From SKKY01 sp964622305 (lineage in GTDB: Bacteria > Bacillota > Peptococcia > Peptococcales > SKKY01): 52,577 nt of DNA. Where the stretch lies: the NCBI GenBank assembly GCA_964622305.1, contig CAZUPR010000004.1, forward strand, positions 1-52,577, in the 5' to 3' direction. Below are positions 26,894 to 34,087 of this stretch, piece after piece. The notes under the pieces were generated by a model. It made no database searches. It had not been told where the DNA came from and worked only from the letters and a program-made list of their open reading frames with translations. Each line of letters begins with the position of its first letter. Position 1 is the stretch's first letter. A program made the translations under genes and the position numbers.

Positions 26894-28409
26894 GGTTACA
26901 TTTATAAATTCCGCTGCCAATACAGGCATGCAGGTAGAAAAAATTATTACTGAAGTAGATATTTCTAATGGTTTACCAGATTTTAGGATTGTTGGAATTT
27001 CTGACTCTATGGTCAGAGAGAGCAGGGAAAGAATCAGAGCAGCTATTAAAAATTCTGGCTTCGATTTTCCAGTTAAAAAGATAATCGTCAATTTGGCTCC
27101 AGCTGACATCAGGAAAGAAGGCACGGTTTATGATTTGCCCATTGCTATAGGAATTTTGCGGGCAAGTGGCCAATTGGCAGAAGGTTGTTTTGATTATGAT
27201 AATCATATTTTTATGGGCGAACTGGGCCTAGATGGCACTTTAAGGTCTATAAGAGGAGTTTTGCCGGCCGTCCTGCACTTTGCAGACGAAAAGAAAAACT
27301 TTATACTGCCGGCTGCCAATAGTCTTGAGGCTGCTTTAGCAGGAATTACTTGCTATAAGTTCCAATCTTTAAGGGAAGTTGCCGATTGGATTAAATTTGA
27401 CTTGCCTCTTCCTTTTGAAGAAAAGATAGATTTGCTGGCAGAAAGAGAAAAGAATAAATTAAATTCTCAATATAATTTTTCTCAGGTAAAGGGGCAATTT
27501 TTAATAAAAAGGGGTATAGAAGTTGCTGTTGCCGGAGGGCATAATTTCATAATCCAAGGAATCCCGGGGACAGGAAAAACTATGCTGGCCAAGTGCATTC
27601 CAGGGATTATGCCAGATTTAGACTATGAGGAAATGCTAGAAATAACGAAAATATATAGTGTTGCTGGTGAGCTTGACCAGGAAAAACCATTTATTTGCTT
27701 GCCGCCCTATAGGAACCCTCACCATTCCAGCAGCCTTACTGCCCTGGTCGGCGGAGGATCTTTTCCAAAACCTGGAGAGGTTAGCCTCAGTCATATGGGT
27801 ATTATGTTTTTAGATGAAATAGCTGAATATCAAAAGAAAGTTTTGGAGGCCCTGAGGGAACCAGTTGAAGATGGGGAGGTAACCATATCAAGATTGAGAG
27901 CTAAGATAAAATACCCAGCTAATTTTATTTTGGCCGCAAGTATGAATCCTTGTCCCTGCGGCTATCTGGGCAGCGAGAAGAAAGCTTGCACCTGTACCGC
28001 AAGTCAGATAAGAAACTATAAAAACAAACTTTCTGGGCCACTTTTAGACAGGATAGATATCTTCTTATATTCAAGAGAAGTTTTGTATGAGGAGTTAAAG
28101 ACAGATGCAGTGGCTGAAAGCAGCCAGCAAATAAAGGAAAGAATTGAAAGGGCAAGAGCAATTCAGAAAATAAGATTTAAAGGAAAAAAAGGGCAGACAA
28201 ATGCTAATATGCATAAAGATGATTTGAATAAATATTGCCTCTTGGATGATGAGGGAGAACTTCTAATGGAAGAAGCTTATAAATCCCTAAATTTAAGTGT
28301 AAGGGCTCATGATAAACTCTTAAAAGTTGCACGCACTATCGCAGATTTGGAAGGAAGGGAAAAAATCACCAGTGCCCATATAGCAGAAGCTATTCAATAT
28401 AGATTATAA
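26892..28409 (+). CDS. comM: YifB/ComM family Mg-chelatase-like AAA+ ATPase
   Basis: 505 residues. N-terminal domain (EVDISNGLPDFRIVGISDS, NLAPADIRKEG) resembling Lon-type/ChlI subunits, a Walker A GIPGTGKTM near 223, Walker B FLDEIAEY, and the MNPCPCG...ACTC cysteine cluster typical of ComM. In Gammaproteobacteria ComM is a branch-migration helicase in natural transformation. The start is TTG 26892: no upstream in-frame start exists (stop at 26874) and alignment to the family N-terminus fits. Its ribosome-binding site lies inside the preceding terminator stem. The DNA-processing gene dprA lies about 5.7 kb downstream. Confidence 0.92.
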   Translation: MVTFINSAANTGMQVEKIITEVDISNGLPDFRIVGISDSMVRESRERIRAAIKNSGFDFPVKKIIVNLAPADIRKEGTVYDLPIAIGILRASGQLAEGCFDYDNHIFMGELGLDGTLRSIRGVLPAVLHFADEKKNFILPAANSLEAALAGITCYKFQSLREVADWIKFDLPLPFEEKIDLLAEREKNKLNSQYNFSQVKGQFLIKRGIEVAVAGGHNFIIQGIPGTGKTMLAKCIPGIMPDLDYEEMLEITKIYSVAGELDQEKPFICLPPYRNPHHSSSLTALVGGGSFPKPGEVSLSHMGIMFLDEIAEYQKKVLEALREPVEDGEVTISRLRAKIKYPANFILAASMNPCPCGYLGSEKKACTCTASQIRNYKNKLSGPLLDRIDIFLYSREVLYEELKTDAVAESSQQIKERIERARAIQKIRFKGKKGQTNANMHKDDLNKYCLLDDEGELLMEEAYKSLNLSVRAHDKLLKVARTIADLEGREKITSAHIAEAIQYRL

Positions 28410-28467
28410 TTTCTTAAAACCCTATTGCATTACGGGGCATTAAGAGTTATTCTATGTAAATGAAGAA

Positions 28468-28481
28468 TATAATAATAAGGA
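28468..28481 (+). promoter_or_regulatory. Putative perR promoter -10 and possible PerR box
   Basis: TATAAT at 28468-28473 lies 20 bases before the perR start; no good -35 is visible. The stretch 28467-28481 matches about 10 of 14 defined positions of the consensus TTATAATnATTATAA, overlapping the -10, which would allow autoregulation. An inverted repeat TTATTCT / AGAATA lies at about 28447-28469. The box assignment is weak. Confidence 0.4.
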
Positions 28482-28493
28482 CAGGTGGTAAAT

Positions 28494-28919
28494 ATGCTAG
28501 ATAAACAACAACTTGCCCGTGAAATTTTAACAGATAATAATATTAACATTTCCTATCAAAGGATGAAAATCATGGAGTACCTTATAGGTAACGAAAATCA
28601 TCCTACAGTTTTAGAAATTTATGATGACTTAAAGTCGGAAATCCCAACCTTTTCTAAAGCTACAGTCTACAATACTATGAGGGTTTTTGAGGAAAAAAAT
28701 CTGGTTCAAACAATTACTATTAAAGAGGAAGAAGTTCGTTTTGACCCTAATGTTAACCCTCACGGCCACTTCCTTTGCAGGCAATGTGAAAAAGTTTTTG
28801 ACTTTCCTGCATCTATGGAAGATTCAGTGAACCTAAAAGAAAAAGGTTTTGGTCTTGAAGAAACACATTACTATATTAAAGGTCTTTGCCCTCTCTGTAA
28901 TTTAAAAGAGACCCAATAG
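28494..28919 (+). CDS. perR: PerR-type Fur family peroxide-responsive repressor
   Basis: 141 residues: N-terminal winged helix (SYQRMKIMEYL, SKATVYNTMRVFEEK) and C-terminal dimerization domain. Structural zinc cysteines are C95/C98 and C132/C135. The candidate regulatory metal ligands H36, D84, H90, H92 and D103 sit one residue before the B. subtilis PerR ligands H37, D85, H91, H93 and D104; Asp rather than Glu at the last position is associated with peroxide sensing in the family. I use ATG 28494, well spaced from AGGTGG; an in-frame GTG at 28485 overlaps that site. No peroxidase genes are adjacent; two UspA genes follow. Confidence 0.87.
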   Translation: MLDKQQLAREILTDNNINISYQRMKIMEYLIGNENHPTVLEIYDDLKSEIPTFSKATVYNTMRVFEEKNLVQTITIKEEEVRFDPNVNPHGHFLCRQCEKVFDFPASMEDSVNLKEKGFGLEETHYYIKGLCPLCNLKETQ

Positions 28920-28935
28920 GGTCTCTTTTCTTTTT
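28905..28935 (+). terminator. Terminator after perR, containing its stop codon
   Basis: AAAGAGACCC (28905-28914), loop AATA, GGGTCTCTTT (28919-28928), then more T residues. The perR stop TAG (28917-28919) lies in the loop/3' arm. The A-rich 5' side means it may also terminate the convergent usp transcript on the minus strand. Confidence 0.9.
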
Positions 28936-28939
28936 AGTC

Positions 28940-29410
28940 TTATAATTCCAAATATTTCTTTTTAAATTCTTCATTAAGCAGGTGGGGTGGACGGGTAATC
29001 ATAACTGGCCTCTTACAATAAGTCATAACCTTGGTTGACACACTGCCCATGACAACAGCAGTCAAACCAGTTGAACCGTGAGATCCCATTACAATTAGAT
29101 CAGCATCAATCTCATCAGCATAGTCCATTATTTCTGTGACCGGGTCCCCCATGCGGACGGCGGTAACATACTCCTGACCTTCTTCGATGTGCTCTATAAA
29201 TTTATCAAGAATCTCATTTGCAACCTCTGTATGATACTTAATAAGCCCGCGGCGGTCACCTTGGGTAAAGTATTCTTCATGAGGAATCCTTACTTTTTGG
29301 ACATTTAATAGGTGGAGTTTATTTTTCCTTAAACTGGAAATACTGAGGAACATTTTAAGGGCAACAAGGGATTCTTCGGAACTATCAATAGCAATTAGTA
29401 TATCGTTCAT
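28940..29410 (-). CDS. Universal stress protein (UspA family), copy 1
   Basis: 156 residues, single Usp domain. N-terminal ILIAIDSSEESL, then the ATP-binding motif VMGSHGSTGLTAVVMGSVSTKV (G-2x-G-9x-G-S/T pattern), ending PVMITR. A longer in-frame start exists, but ATG at 29408-29410 follows GGAGGA on the minus strand and gives the normal Usp N-terminus. TATAAT on the minus strand (29427-29432) is a possible -10. It is related to the second copy at 31793 (shared HLLNVQ, AVR.GD, A.EIDA.LI..GSHG) and both are the only minus-strand genes in the window. Confidence 0.92.
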   Translation of the reverse strand: MNDILIAIDSSEESLVALKMFLSISSLRKNKLHLLNVQKVRIPHEEYFTQGDRRGLIKYHTEVANEILDKFIEHIEEGQEYVTAVRMGDPVTEIMDYADEIDADLIVMGSHGSTGLTAVVMGSVSTKVMTYCKRPVMITRPPHLLNEEFKKKYLEL

Positions 29411-29483
29411 ATTTTCCTCCTTAATCATTATAATCTTAATATCCTTTACACTTTTTAGCAAAAGATTAAACCTCTGCATAGAC

Positions 29484-29513
29484 TTGAAAATAGCTATGTG
29501 TTATTCTTAGTAA
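29484..29513 (+). promoter_or_regulatory. Possible promoter for murE-racemase
   Basis: TTGAAA (29484-29489), an 18-base spacer, and TAGTAA (29508-29513) form a moderate sigma-A-like pair upstream of the TAGGAG ribosome-binding site of murE. The region is divergent with the usp gene on the other strand. The -10 is imperfect. Confidence 0.35.
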
Positions 29514-29538
29514 TAAGTTAATTTTAGGAGTTTTTCTT

Positions 29539-31035
29539 ATGAAAATGGATTTAAAAAGGCTTTTTGATGGAGTTAATATCGATAAAACTTCTGGCAGTTT
29601 GAATCTGGAAATAAATAATATCTCCTACGATTCCAGGTCTTGCGGGCCAGGTTCTCTTTTTGTAGCTATAAAAGGGGCAGAAGCTGATGGCCATGATTAT
29701 ATAGACCAGGCTATTGAAAATGGAGCAAATGTTATAGTTGTAGAGAAAAACGTAAAAATTACCGATAATGCAACCTATATTAAAGTGAGGAATACACGCT
29801 TTGCTCTTGCTTTAATAAGTGCAAACTACTTTTCCAATCCTGCAAAAAAAATGAAGCTGGTGGGAGTGACCGGAACTAACGGAAAGACGACTACTATTCA
29901 TCTTTTGAATGAAATATATAAGGCCGCAGGCTATAAGACAGGGATGATTGGGACTATAGGAGCAAATGTTGCCGGTAATGAAATTCCACTGACTAATACT
30001 ACCCCAGAGTCTTATGAGCTGCAAAAAATCCTGGCACAAATGGCAGAAAAAGAGATTGATTACTGCTTCATTGAGGTTTCATCTCATGCTCTGGTTTTAA
30101 ACAGGGTTGCTGGCCTTAACTTTCATGGAGCTATTTATACAAACCTCTCTCCGGATCACATGGAGTTTCATAACAATATGGAAGATTATTATCTGGCAAA
30201 AAGAAAACTATTTCGGATGACAGATAACTTAAATATAATAAATAGTGATGATTATTGGGGCTCTAAAATTTTAAAGGAAGAAAATAACCTTAAAGGTAAA
30301 AAATATACTTATGCAATAGAAACTGAAGCTGATTTCAAGGCTCTTAATCATTCTTACTTTCTACAAAATGTTGAATATGATCTTCTCTCTAAAAAGCACT
30401 CGGGCAGATTAAAGGTCAACCTGCCTGGACAAATTAACATTTACAACTCCCTGGGGGCAGCTGCTTTTGCTCTTACTGACGGACTTTCTTTTAATCAGGT
30501 AAAAGAGGGTCTGGCTAGGGTTGAAGGGGTTAAAGGCAGATTTGAGCAAGTTTACAGGGATGATGAAATTCAGGTTATGATTGATTTTGCCCACACGGAG
30601 GACGGTTTAAAGGAAACGGTTTTGTCCCTAAAACCTTTTTTTCCTGGCAGAGTGATCCTTGTTTTTGGAGTTTATGCTCCCCCTGGTTTAGCTGGCCGCT
30701 CTAAAAGACTGGCCATGGGCAAGACAGCAGCTGAGTATGCTGATTATTTGATTGTCACTTCAGATAATCCTAAAAAACAAAATCAGGAAGAAGCCCTGGC
30801 TGAAATTCTTGAAGGTATTAAGTCTTTTGACGACAAGGTTAATTACAGAACCTTTGTTGACCGGGAAGAAGCTATAGAAAATGCAATAAAAATTTCCGGT
30901 TCTGGAGATCTGGTCCTTTTAACTGGTAAAGGCCATGAAAGAGCCCAGATAATTGGGACTGAAGCAATACCTTTTAATGAGAAAGAAATTGTTTTAAAAG
31001 CAATATCAAAATATAAAAATAAGGCAGGTATATAA
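29539..31035 (+). CDS. murE: MurE-type UDP-MurNAc-dipeptide ligase with non-canonical third-residue pocket
   Basis: 498-residue Mur ligase that should add the third stem-peptide residue to UDP-MurNAc-L-Ala-D-Glu. MurE-like N-terminal domain (ISYDSRSCGPGSLFVAIKG), ATP loop TGTNGKTTTI (111-120), TTPESYELQ, EVSSHALVLNRV, NLSPDHMEFH, YYLAKRKLF with the carbamylated-lysine region, and GKGHERAQ. The DAP-type motif DNPR reads DNPK (409-412), and the usual GGDRD segment is replaced by VYAPPGLAGRSKR (378-390). That suggests a third residue other than meso-DAP, or a divergent DAP enzyme; sequence cannot settle which. It lies outside the dcw cluster and shares a TAATG junction with a racemase gene. Confidence 0.88.
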   Translation: MKMDLKRLFDGVNIDKTSGSLNLEINNISYDSRSCGPGSLFVAIKGAEADGHDYIDQAIENGANVIVVEKNVKITDNATYIKVRNTRFALALISANYFSNPAKKMKLVGVTGTNGKTTTIHLLNEIYKAAGYKTGMIGTIGANVAGNEIPLTNTTPESYELQKILAQMAEKEIDYCFIEVSSHALVLNRVAGLNFHGAIYTNLSPDHMEFHNNMEDYYLAKRKLFRMTDNLNIINSDDYWGSKILKEENNLKGKKYTYAIETEADFKALNHSYFLQNVEYDLLSKKHSGRLKVNLPGQINIYNSLGAAAFALTDGLSFNQVKEGLARVEGVKGRFEQVYRDDEIQVMIDFAHTEDGLKETVLSLKPFFPGRVILVFGVYAPPGLAGRSKRLAMGKTAAEYADYLIVTSDNPKKQNQEEALAEILEGIKSFDDKVNYRTFVDREEAIENAIKISGSGDLVLLTGKGHERAQIIGTEAIPFNEKEIVLKAISKYKNKAGI

Positions 31036-31739
31036 TGAAAAAGGAAAAATATTTCGGTGTTATTGGTGGGATGGGCTCAAAAGCTACATCTGAATTTTTT
31101 GAAAGGGTAGTTGAGTCAACCAAGGCAGAAAAGGACCAGGACCACTTAAATTTACTTATATCTAATCATGCTACATTACCAGACAGGACAGAGGTAATTA
31201 TCGGAAACAGGTCTGAAGATTTTTTAAAGAGCATAAAAAGAGATTTTGAAATTCTTGAATTTGCGGGTGTGACAGATCTTGCCATACCATGTAACTCAGC
31301 ACACTTTTTTTACGACGATATGCAGGCAATGACATCCATTAAAATTATAAATATGGTGGAAGAGGCAGTCAAAAAAATTCACCAGGAGCACGGCTCAGGT
31401 ATAAAAGTTGGACTCCTGGCAACAGATGGAACCGTACGTTCAGGTGTTTATAACAAAGTTTGTGAGAAATATGGTATAGAACTGGCTGTGCCTGATTTGA
31501 AATCACAAAGAGGAATTATGAGTGTTATCTATAACAACATAAAAGGGCATATGGATCTTGACTCAACTCTTTTAGAAGAATTGATAGAAAGGCTAATATA
31601 TGAACAGGAATGTAAGAGTGTTATTATTGGCTGCACAGAACTTTCCTGCGTCAATGTAAGGGAAGCCCTAAGAGTTTATATCTATGATGCTATGGATATC
31701 CTGGTAGACAAGACAATTGAAATTTATGAAAAATATTAA
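31035..31739 (+). CDS. Aspartate/glutamate racemase family protein
   Basis: PLP-independent racemase fold, 234 residues. The start GVIGGMGSKATSEFFERV and the two catalytic-type cysteines C86 (PCNSAH) and C200 (GCTELS) identify the Asp/Glu racemase superfamily, closer to aspartate racemase/YgeA than to MurI by the N-terminal GGMG motif. Both cysteines are intact, so it is probably catalytic; the substrate is unknown. The ATG overlaps the murE stop by one base, which suggests coupled translation. By inference it may supply a D-amino acid for the cell wall. Confidence 0.86.
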   Translation: MKKEKYFGVIGGMGSKATSEFFERVVESTKAEKDQDHLNLLISNHATLPDRTEVIIGNRSEDFLKSIKRDFEILEFAGVTDLAIPCNSAHFFYDDMQAMTSIKIINMVEEAVKKIHQEHGSGIKVGLLATDGTVRSGVYNKVCEKYGIELAVPDLKSQRGIMSVIYNNIKGHMDLDSTLLEELIERLIYEQECKSVIIGCTELSCVNVREALRVYIYDAMDILVDKTIEIYEKY

Positions 31740-31756
31740 AATATAAAAAGAGCATA

Positions 31757-31790
31757 AAAAAGGGTCCTCAAAAGAGGACCTTTTTTATAT
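31757..31790. terminator. Bidirectional terminator between racemase and usp genes
   Basis: GGTCCTC (31763-31769), loop AAAA, GAGGACC (31774-31780), flanked by an A-run on the left and six T residues on the right. It can serve the racemase transcript on the plus strand and the convergent usp transcript on the minus strand. Confidence 0.88.
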
Positions 31791-31792
31791 GC

Positions 31793-32215
31793 CTATATTC
31801 TGCTGACTAAAAGTGGAATTTTACTGTTACTAAGAAGTTTTGAAGTAACACTGCCCAGAATAACTGAACTTAGGGCAGATTTCCCATGGGAGCCAACAAT
31901 TATCAATGAAGCATCGATTTCTTCAGCATAGGCCAGAATTTCTGCAATGATATCGCCGATACGAACAGCAGATATGTAATTCTCACCGTCCAGAAGCTTG
32001 GCCGCTTCATCAATAATTTCCTGGCCCTCTTGCCTTAGAGAATCAATTAAGTTCTCTTCACCTGAAAGTTTGTTGTAGCTCTCAAAGGGCAGGCCTATAG
32101 TTTGTACATTCAAAAGATGGAGTTCATTAAAGGCCGAAAGCTGTAAGTCTTTATAAATTCGGATACTTTCCATGGAATATTGAGACCCATCTACAGGAAC
32201 CAGTACTTTTTTCAC
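31793..32215 (-). CDS. Universal stress protein (UspA family), copy 2
   Basis: 140 residues. KVLVPVDGSQYSMESI at the N-terminus and VGSHGKSALSSVILGSVTSKL (Usp ATP-binding pattern) near the end, closing PLLVSRI. The start is GTG (minus strand, 32215-32213) with GGAGGGA upstream; the overlapping ATG is in another frame and meets a stop at once. Similar to the copy at 28940 across the whole length but shorter at the C-terminus. TATAAT on the minus strand at 32248-32253 is a possible -10. Confidence 0.92.
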   Translation of the reverse strand: MKKVLVPVDGSQYSMESIRIYKDLQLSAFNELHLLNVQTIGLPFESYNKLSGEENLIDSLRQEGQEIIDEAAKLLDGENYISAVRIGDIIAEILAYAEEIDASLIIVGSHGKSALSSVILGSVTSKLLSNSKIPLLVSRI

Positions 32216-32271
32216 ATTGCTCCCTCCAATAAGATGCTTTTTTAGTTATTATAATATAAATACAAAATAAA

Positions 32272-32280
32272 TGTTATAAT
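32272..32280 (+). promoter_or_regulatory. Extended -10 promoter for the lipoprotein gene
   Basis: TGTTATAAT at 32272-32280 is TGn plus a perfect TATAAT, 30 bases before the lipoprotein ATG. No clear -35. The surrounding A+T-rich gap also holds a TATAAT on the minus strand for the divergent usp gene. Confidence 0.6.
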
Positions 32281-32310
32281 TATATCTATAAAAAGACAGG
32301 AGGAAAAAAA

Positions 32311-33330
32311 ATGAACAAAATAATCAACAAAAAATTTATTGCTCTATTCTTAAGTTTAATTTTAGTATTTTCACTTGCAGGATGTGGTAAGAAGGATCCT
32401 ATCGACAGGTTAAAAGAATCTTTTGAGAAATCAGTAGCAATGGAATCATCATCACAGGAATTTGAAATGGATTTATCTGTTGACGTAGGTGAAAGCAGTC
32501 CTGAGTTAGATATGGTTATGGCATTACTATCAGATGTAAAATTAAAAGGCAAAATGGATATGGACAACAAAAAAATGGCACTATCTGGTTCAATTACAGC
32601 TGACTTAGGCGGCATGGCCTATACAATTGAAATGTACAGGGATAAAGAGTTTTTCATAAAAGTTCCTATTTTCCCTCAATATTTGATTCTAAACGATAGC
32701 CAACAAGCTCAGGATATGTTTGATGCAGATTTTGTTATGGACATTGCTAAAGAATCCAATAAAATTATGTCTGCTTATTTGAATGCTTCTAATACAAAGG
32801 CGGGCCCAGAAATTGACTATGAAAAAAATGGTGAGAAGTTAAAACTTACTCCAATTGAATTTAAACTTACTGAAGATGAAAGCAAGGCTCTTTTCACTGA
32901 GGTTTTAGATTCAGTTTATAAAAACCCAGAATTTTTAAAGCAAATGGAAGATAACTTCAAAAAAGAAATGGAAGCTCTTGAAGGCGAAATAAGCCAGGAA
33001 GAAATGGAAGAAATCTTTGCAGAATCTATGGAAATGGTGCAAAATATGAGTAAGGCAATCACAGTTTCCAAGATGGATTCAATCTACTACTTAGATGCAA
33101 AGAACGATGTAAGAATGAATTATATTGACATGGTAATGGAAGTTAATATGGCTGCAGTTATTCCAGAAGAAATGCCTGAAGAAGTTAATATTCCGGCAAT
33201 TATTATCAAAGTAAAAGGAACTACAGAAATTTATAACATCAACAAGGTTAAAGATATGTATTTCCCAGAATTGACAGAAGAGAACTCCATTAAAATGGAT
33301 GAAATGGCGGAACTTGGCGGACTCTTCTAA
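32311..33330 (+). CDS. Predicted lipoprotein of unknown function
   Basis: 339 residues. A lipoprotein signal peptide covers 1-24 with lipobox SLAGC and C25 as the expected lipidated residue. The rest is polar and rich in Met, Glu and Lys, with alternating beta-like segments (KLKGKMDMDNKKMALSGSIT; YTIEMYRDKEFFIKVP) and a charged helical insert near 205-250. It recalls LolA/DUF6612-like substrate-binding lipoproteins in overall pattern, but I do not recognise a defined family. AGGAGGAAAA precedes ATG 32311, and it has its own promoter. Processing would need the LspA encoded at 23905. Methionine content is high, which could suit oxidative or metal exposure. Confidence 0.85.
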   Translation: MNKIINKKFIALFLSLILVFSLAGCGKKDPIDRLKESFEKSVAMESSSQEFEMDLSVDVGESSPELDMVMALLSDVKLKGKMDMDNKKMALSGSITADLGGMAYTIEMYRDKEFFIKVPIFPQYLILNDSQQAQDMFDADFVMDIAKESNKIMSAYLNASNTKAGPEIDYEKNGEKLKLTPIEFKLTEDESKALFTEVLDSVYKNPEFLKQMEDNFKKEMEALEGEISQEEMEEIFAESMEMVQNMSKAITVSKMDSIYYLDAKNDVRMNYIDMVMEVNMAAVIPEEMPEEVNIPAIIIKVKGTTEIYNINKVKDMYFPELTEENSIKMDEMAELGGLF

Positions 33331-33357
33331 GATATTAAAAGTGAAGGGAGATTAAAA

Positions 33358-34041
33358 ATGAAGATAACTTATTTTGGACATTCTGCTTTTATGATTGAGG
33401 CAGGAGGGAAGACTTTTTTAATTGACCCATTTTTGACCGGCAATCCTCACACACAGGTGGATATCATGAGCCTGAAGCCTGAATATATTTTAGTTACCCA
33501 CGGACATGATGACCATCTGGGTGATGCATTGACTATTGCTAAAAACTCTGATGCTACCATAGTTGCTCCTGCTGAGCTGGCAGGCTACTGTCAGGCTAAA
33601 GGAGCCAAAACTCACCCAATGCATATAGGTGGAGGTTTTAATTTTGATTTTGGCAGAATTCAGCTAACTGAAGCACAGCATGGTTCAGCAGTTTTTGAGG
33701 GAGATCAGGTTATCTATGCAGGCAACCCATGTGGGTTTTTATTAACAGTAGATGGAAAAACTGTCTATCATGCTGGCGATACAGGTCTCTTTTCAGATAT
33801 GGAGCTTCTTGGCAAAAGGCATAAGATAGATTTTGCTCTCCTTCCTATAGGTGATAATTACACTATGGGTCTGGAAGATGCTCTTTATGCAGCCGGCCTT
33901 ATTAAAGCAGATTTGAGCATACCCATGCACTATAATACTTTTGGTTATATTATGCAGGACCCTGAGGAATTCGCAGAAGGTGTGCGAAAAATAGGGCAGA
34001 GGGCTCAGGTCCTTGAGTTTAATAAAGAATACGAGTTTTAA
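33358..34041 (+). CDS. UPF0173 metal-dependent hydrolase (metallo-beta-lactamase fold)
   Basis: 227 residues, the family length. The metal-binding motif is H48-G-H50-D-D52-H53 in VTHGHDDHLGD, with YHAGDTGLFSDM and the late PMHYNTFG supplying further ligands. UPF0173 members are predicted hydrolases with no settled substrate. GAAGGGAG precedes ATG 33358; 27 bases separate it from the lipoprotein gene, without a terminator, so the two may be co-transcribed. It ends at a terminator before dprA. Confidence 0.93.
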   Translation: MKITYFGHSAFMIEAGGKTFLIDPFLTGNPHTQVDIMSLKPEYILVTHGHDDHLGDALTIAKNSDATIVAPAELAGYCQAKGAKTHPMHIGGGFNFDFGRIQLTEAQHGSAVFEGDQVIYAGNPCGFLLTVDGKTVYHAGDTGLFSDMELLGKRHKIDFALLPIGDNYTMGLEDALYAAGLIKADLSIPMHYNTFGYIMQDPEEFAEGVRKIGQRAQVLEFNKEYEF

Positions 34042-34042
34042 G

Positions 34043-34066
34043 AAAAGTCCTCCGGGACTTTTTTTA
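34043..34066 (+). terminator. Terminator between the UPF0173 gene and dprA
   Basis: AAAAGTCC (34043-34050), loop TCCG, GGACTTTT (34055-34062), then more T residues. The C-TCCG-G loop resembles the stable UNCG tetraloop class. The dprA ribosome-binding site follows 7 bases later. Confidence 0.9.
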
Positions 34067-34087
34067 ATTCCCAAAAGGAGAAAGTCT

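Noticed and set aside
29539..31035. Reading the second Mur ligase as a cyanophycin synthetase or MurT-like enzyme
   Set aside because: The N-terminal UDP-MurNAc-dipeptide domain, TTPESYELQ and GKGHE segments are MurE-type, and MurT features (zinc cysteines, GatD partner) are absent.
34013..34087. Longer dprA starting upstream at 34013
   Set aside because: It would run through the UPF0173 stop and the terminator hairpin; ATG 34088 has AAAAGGAG at correct spacing.
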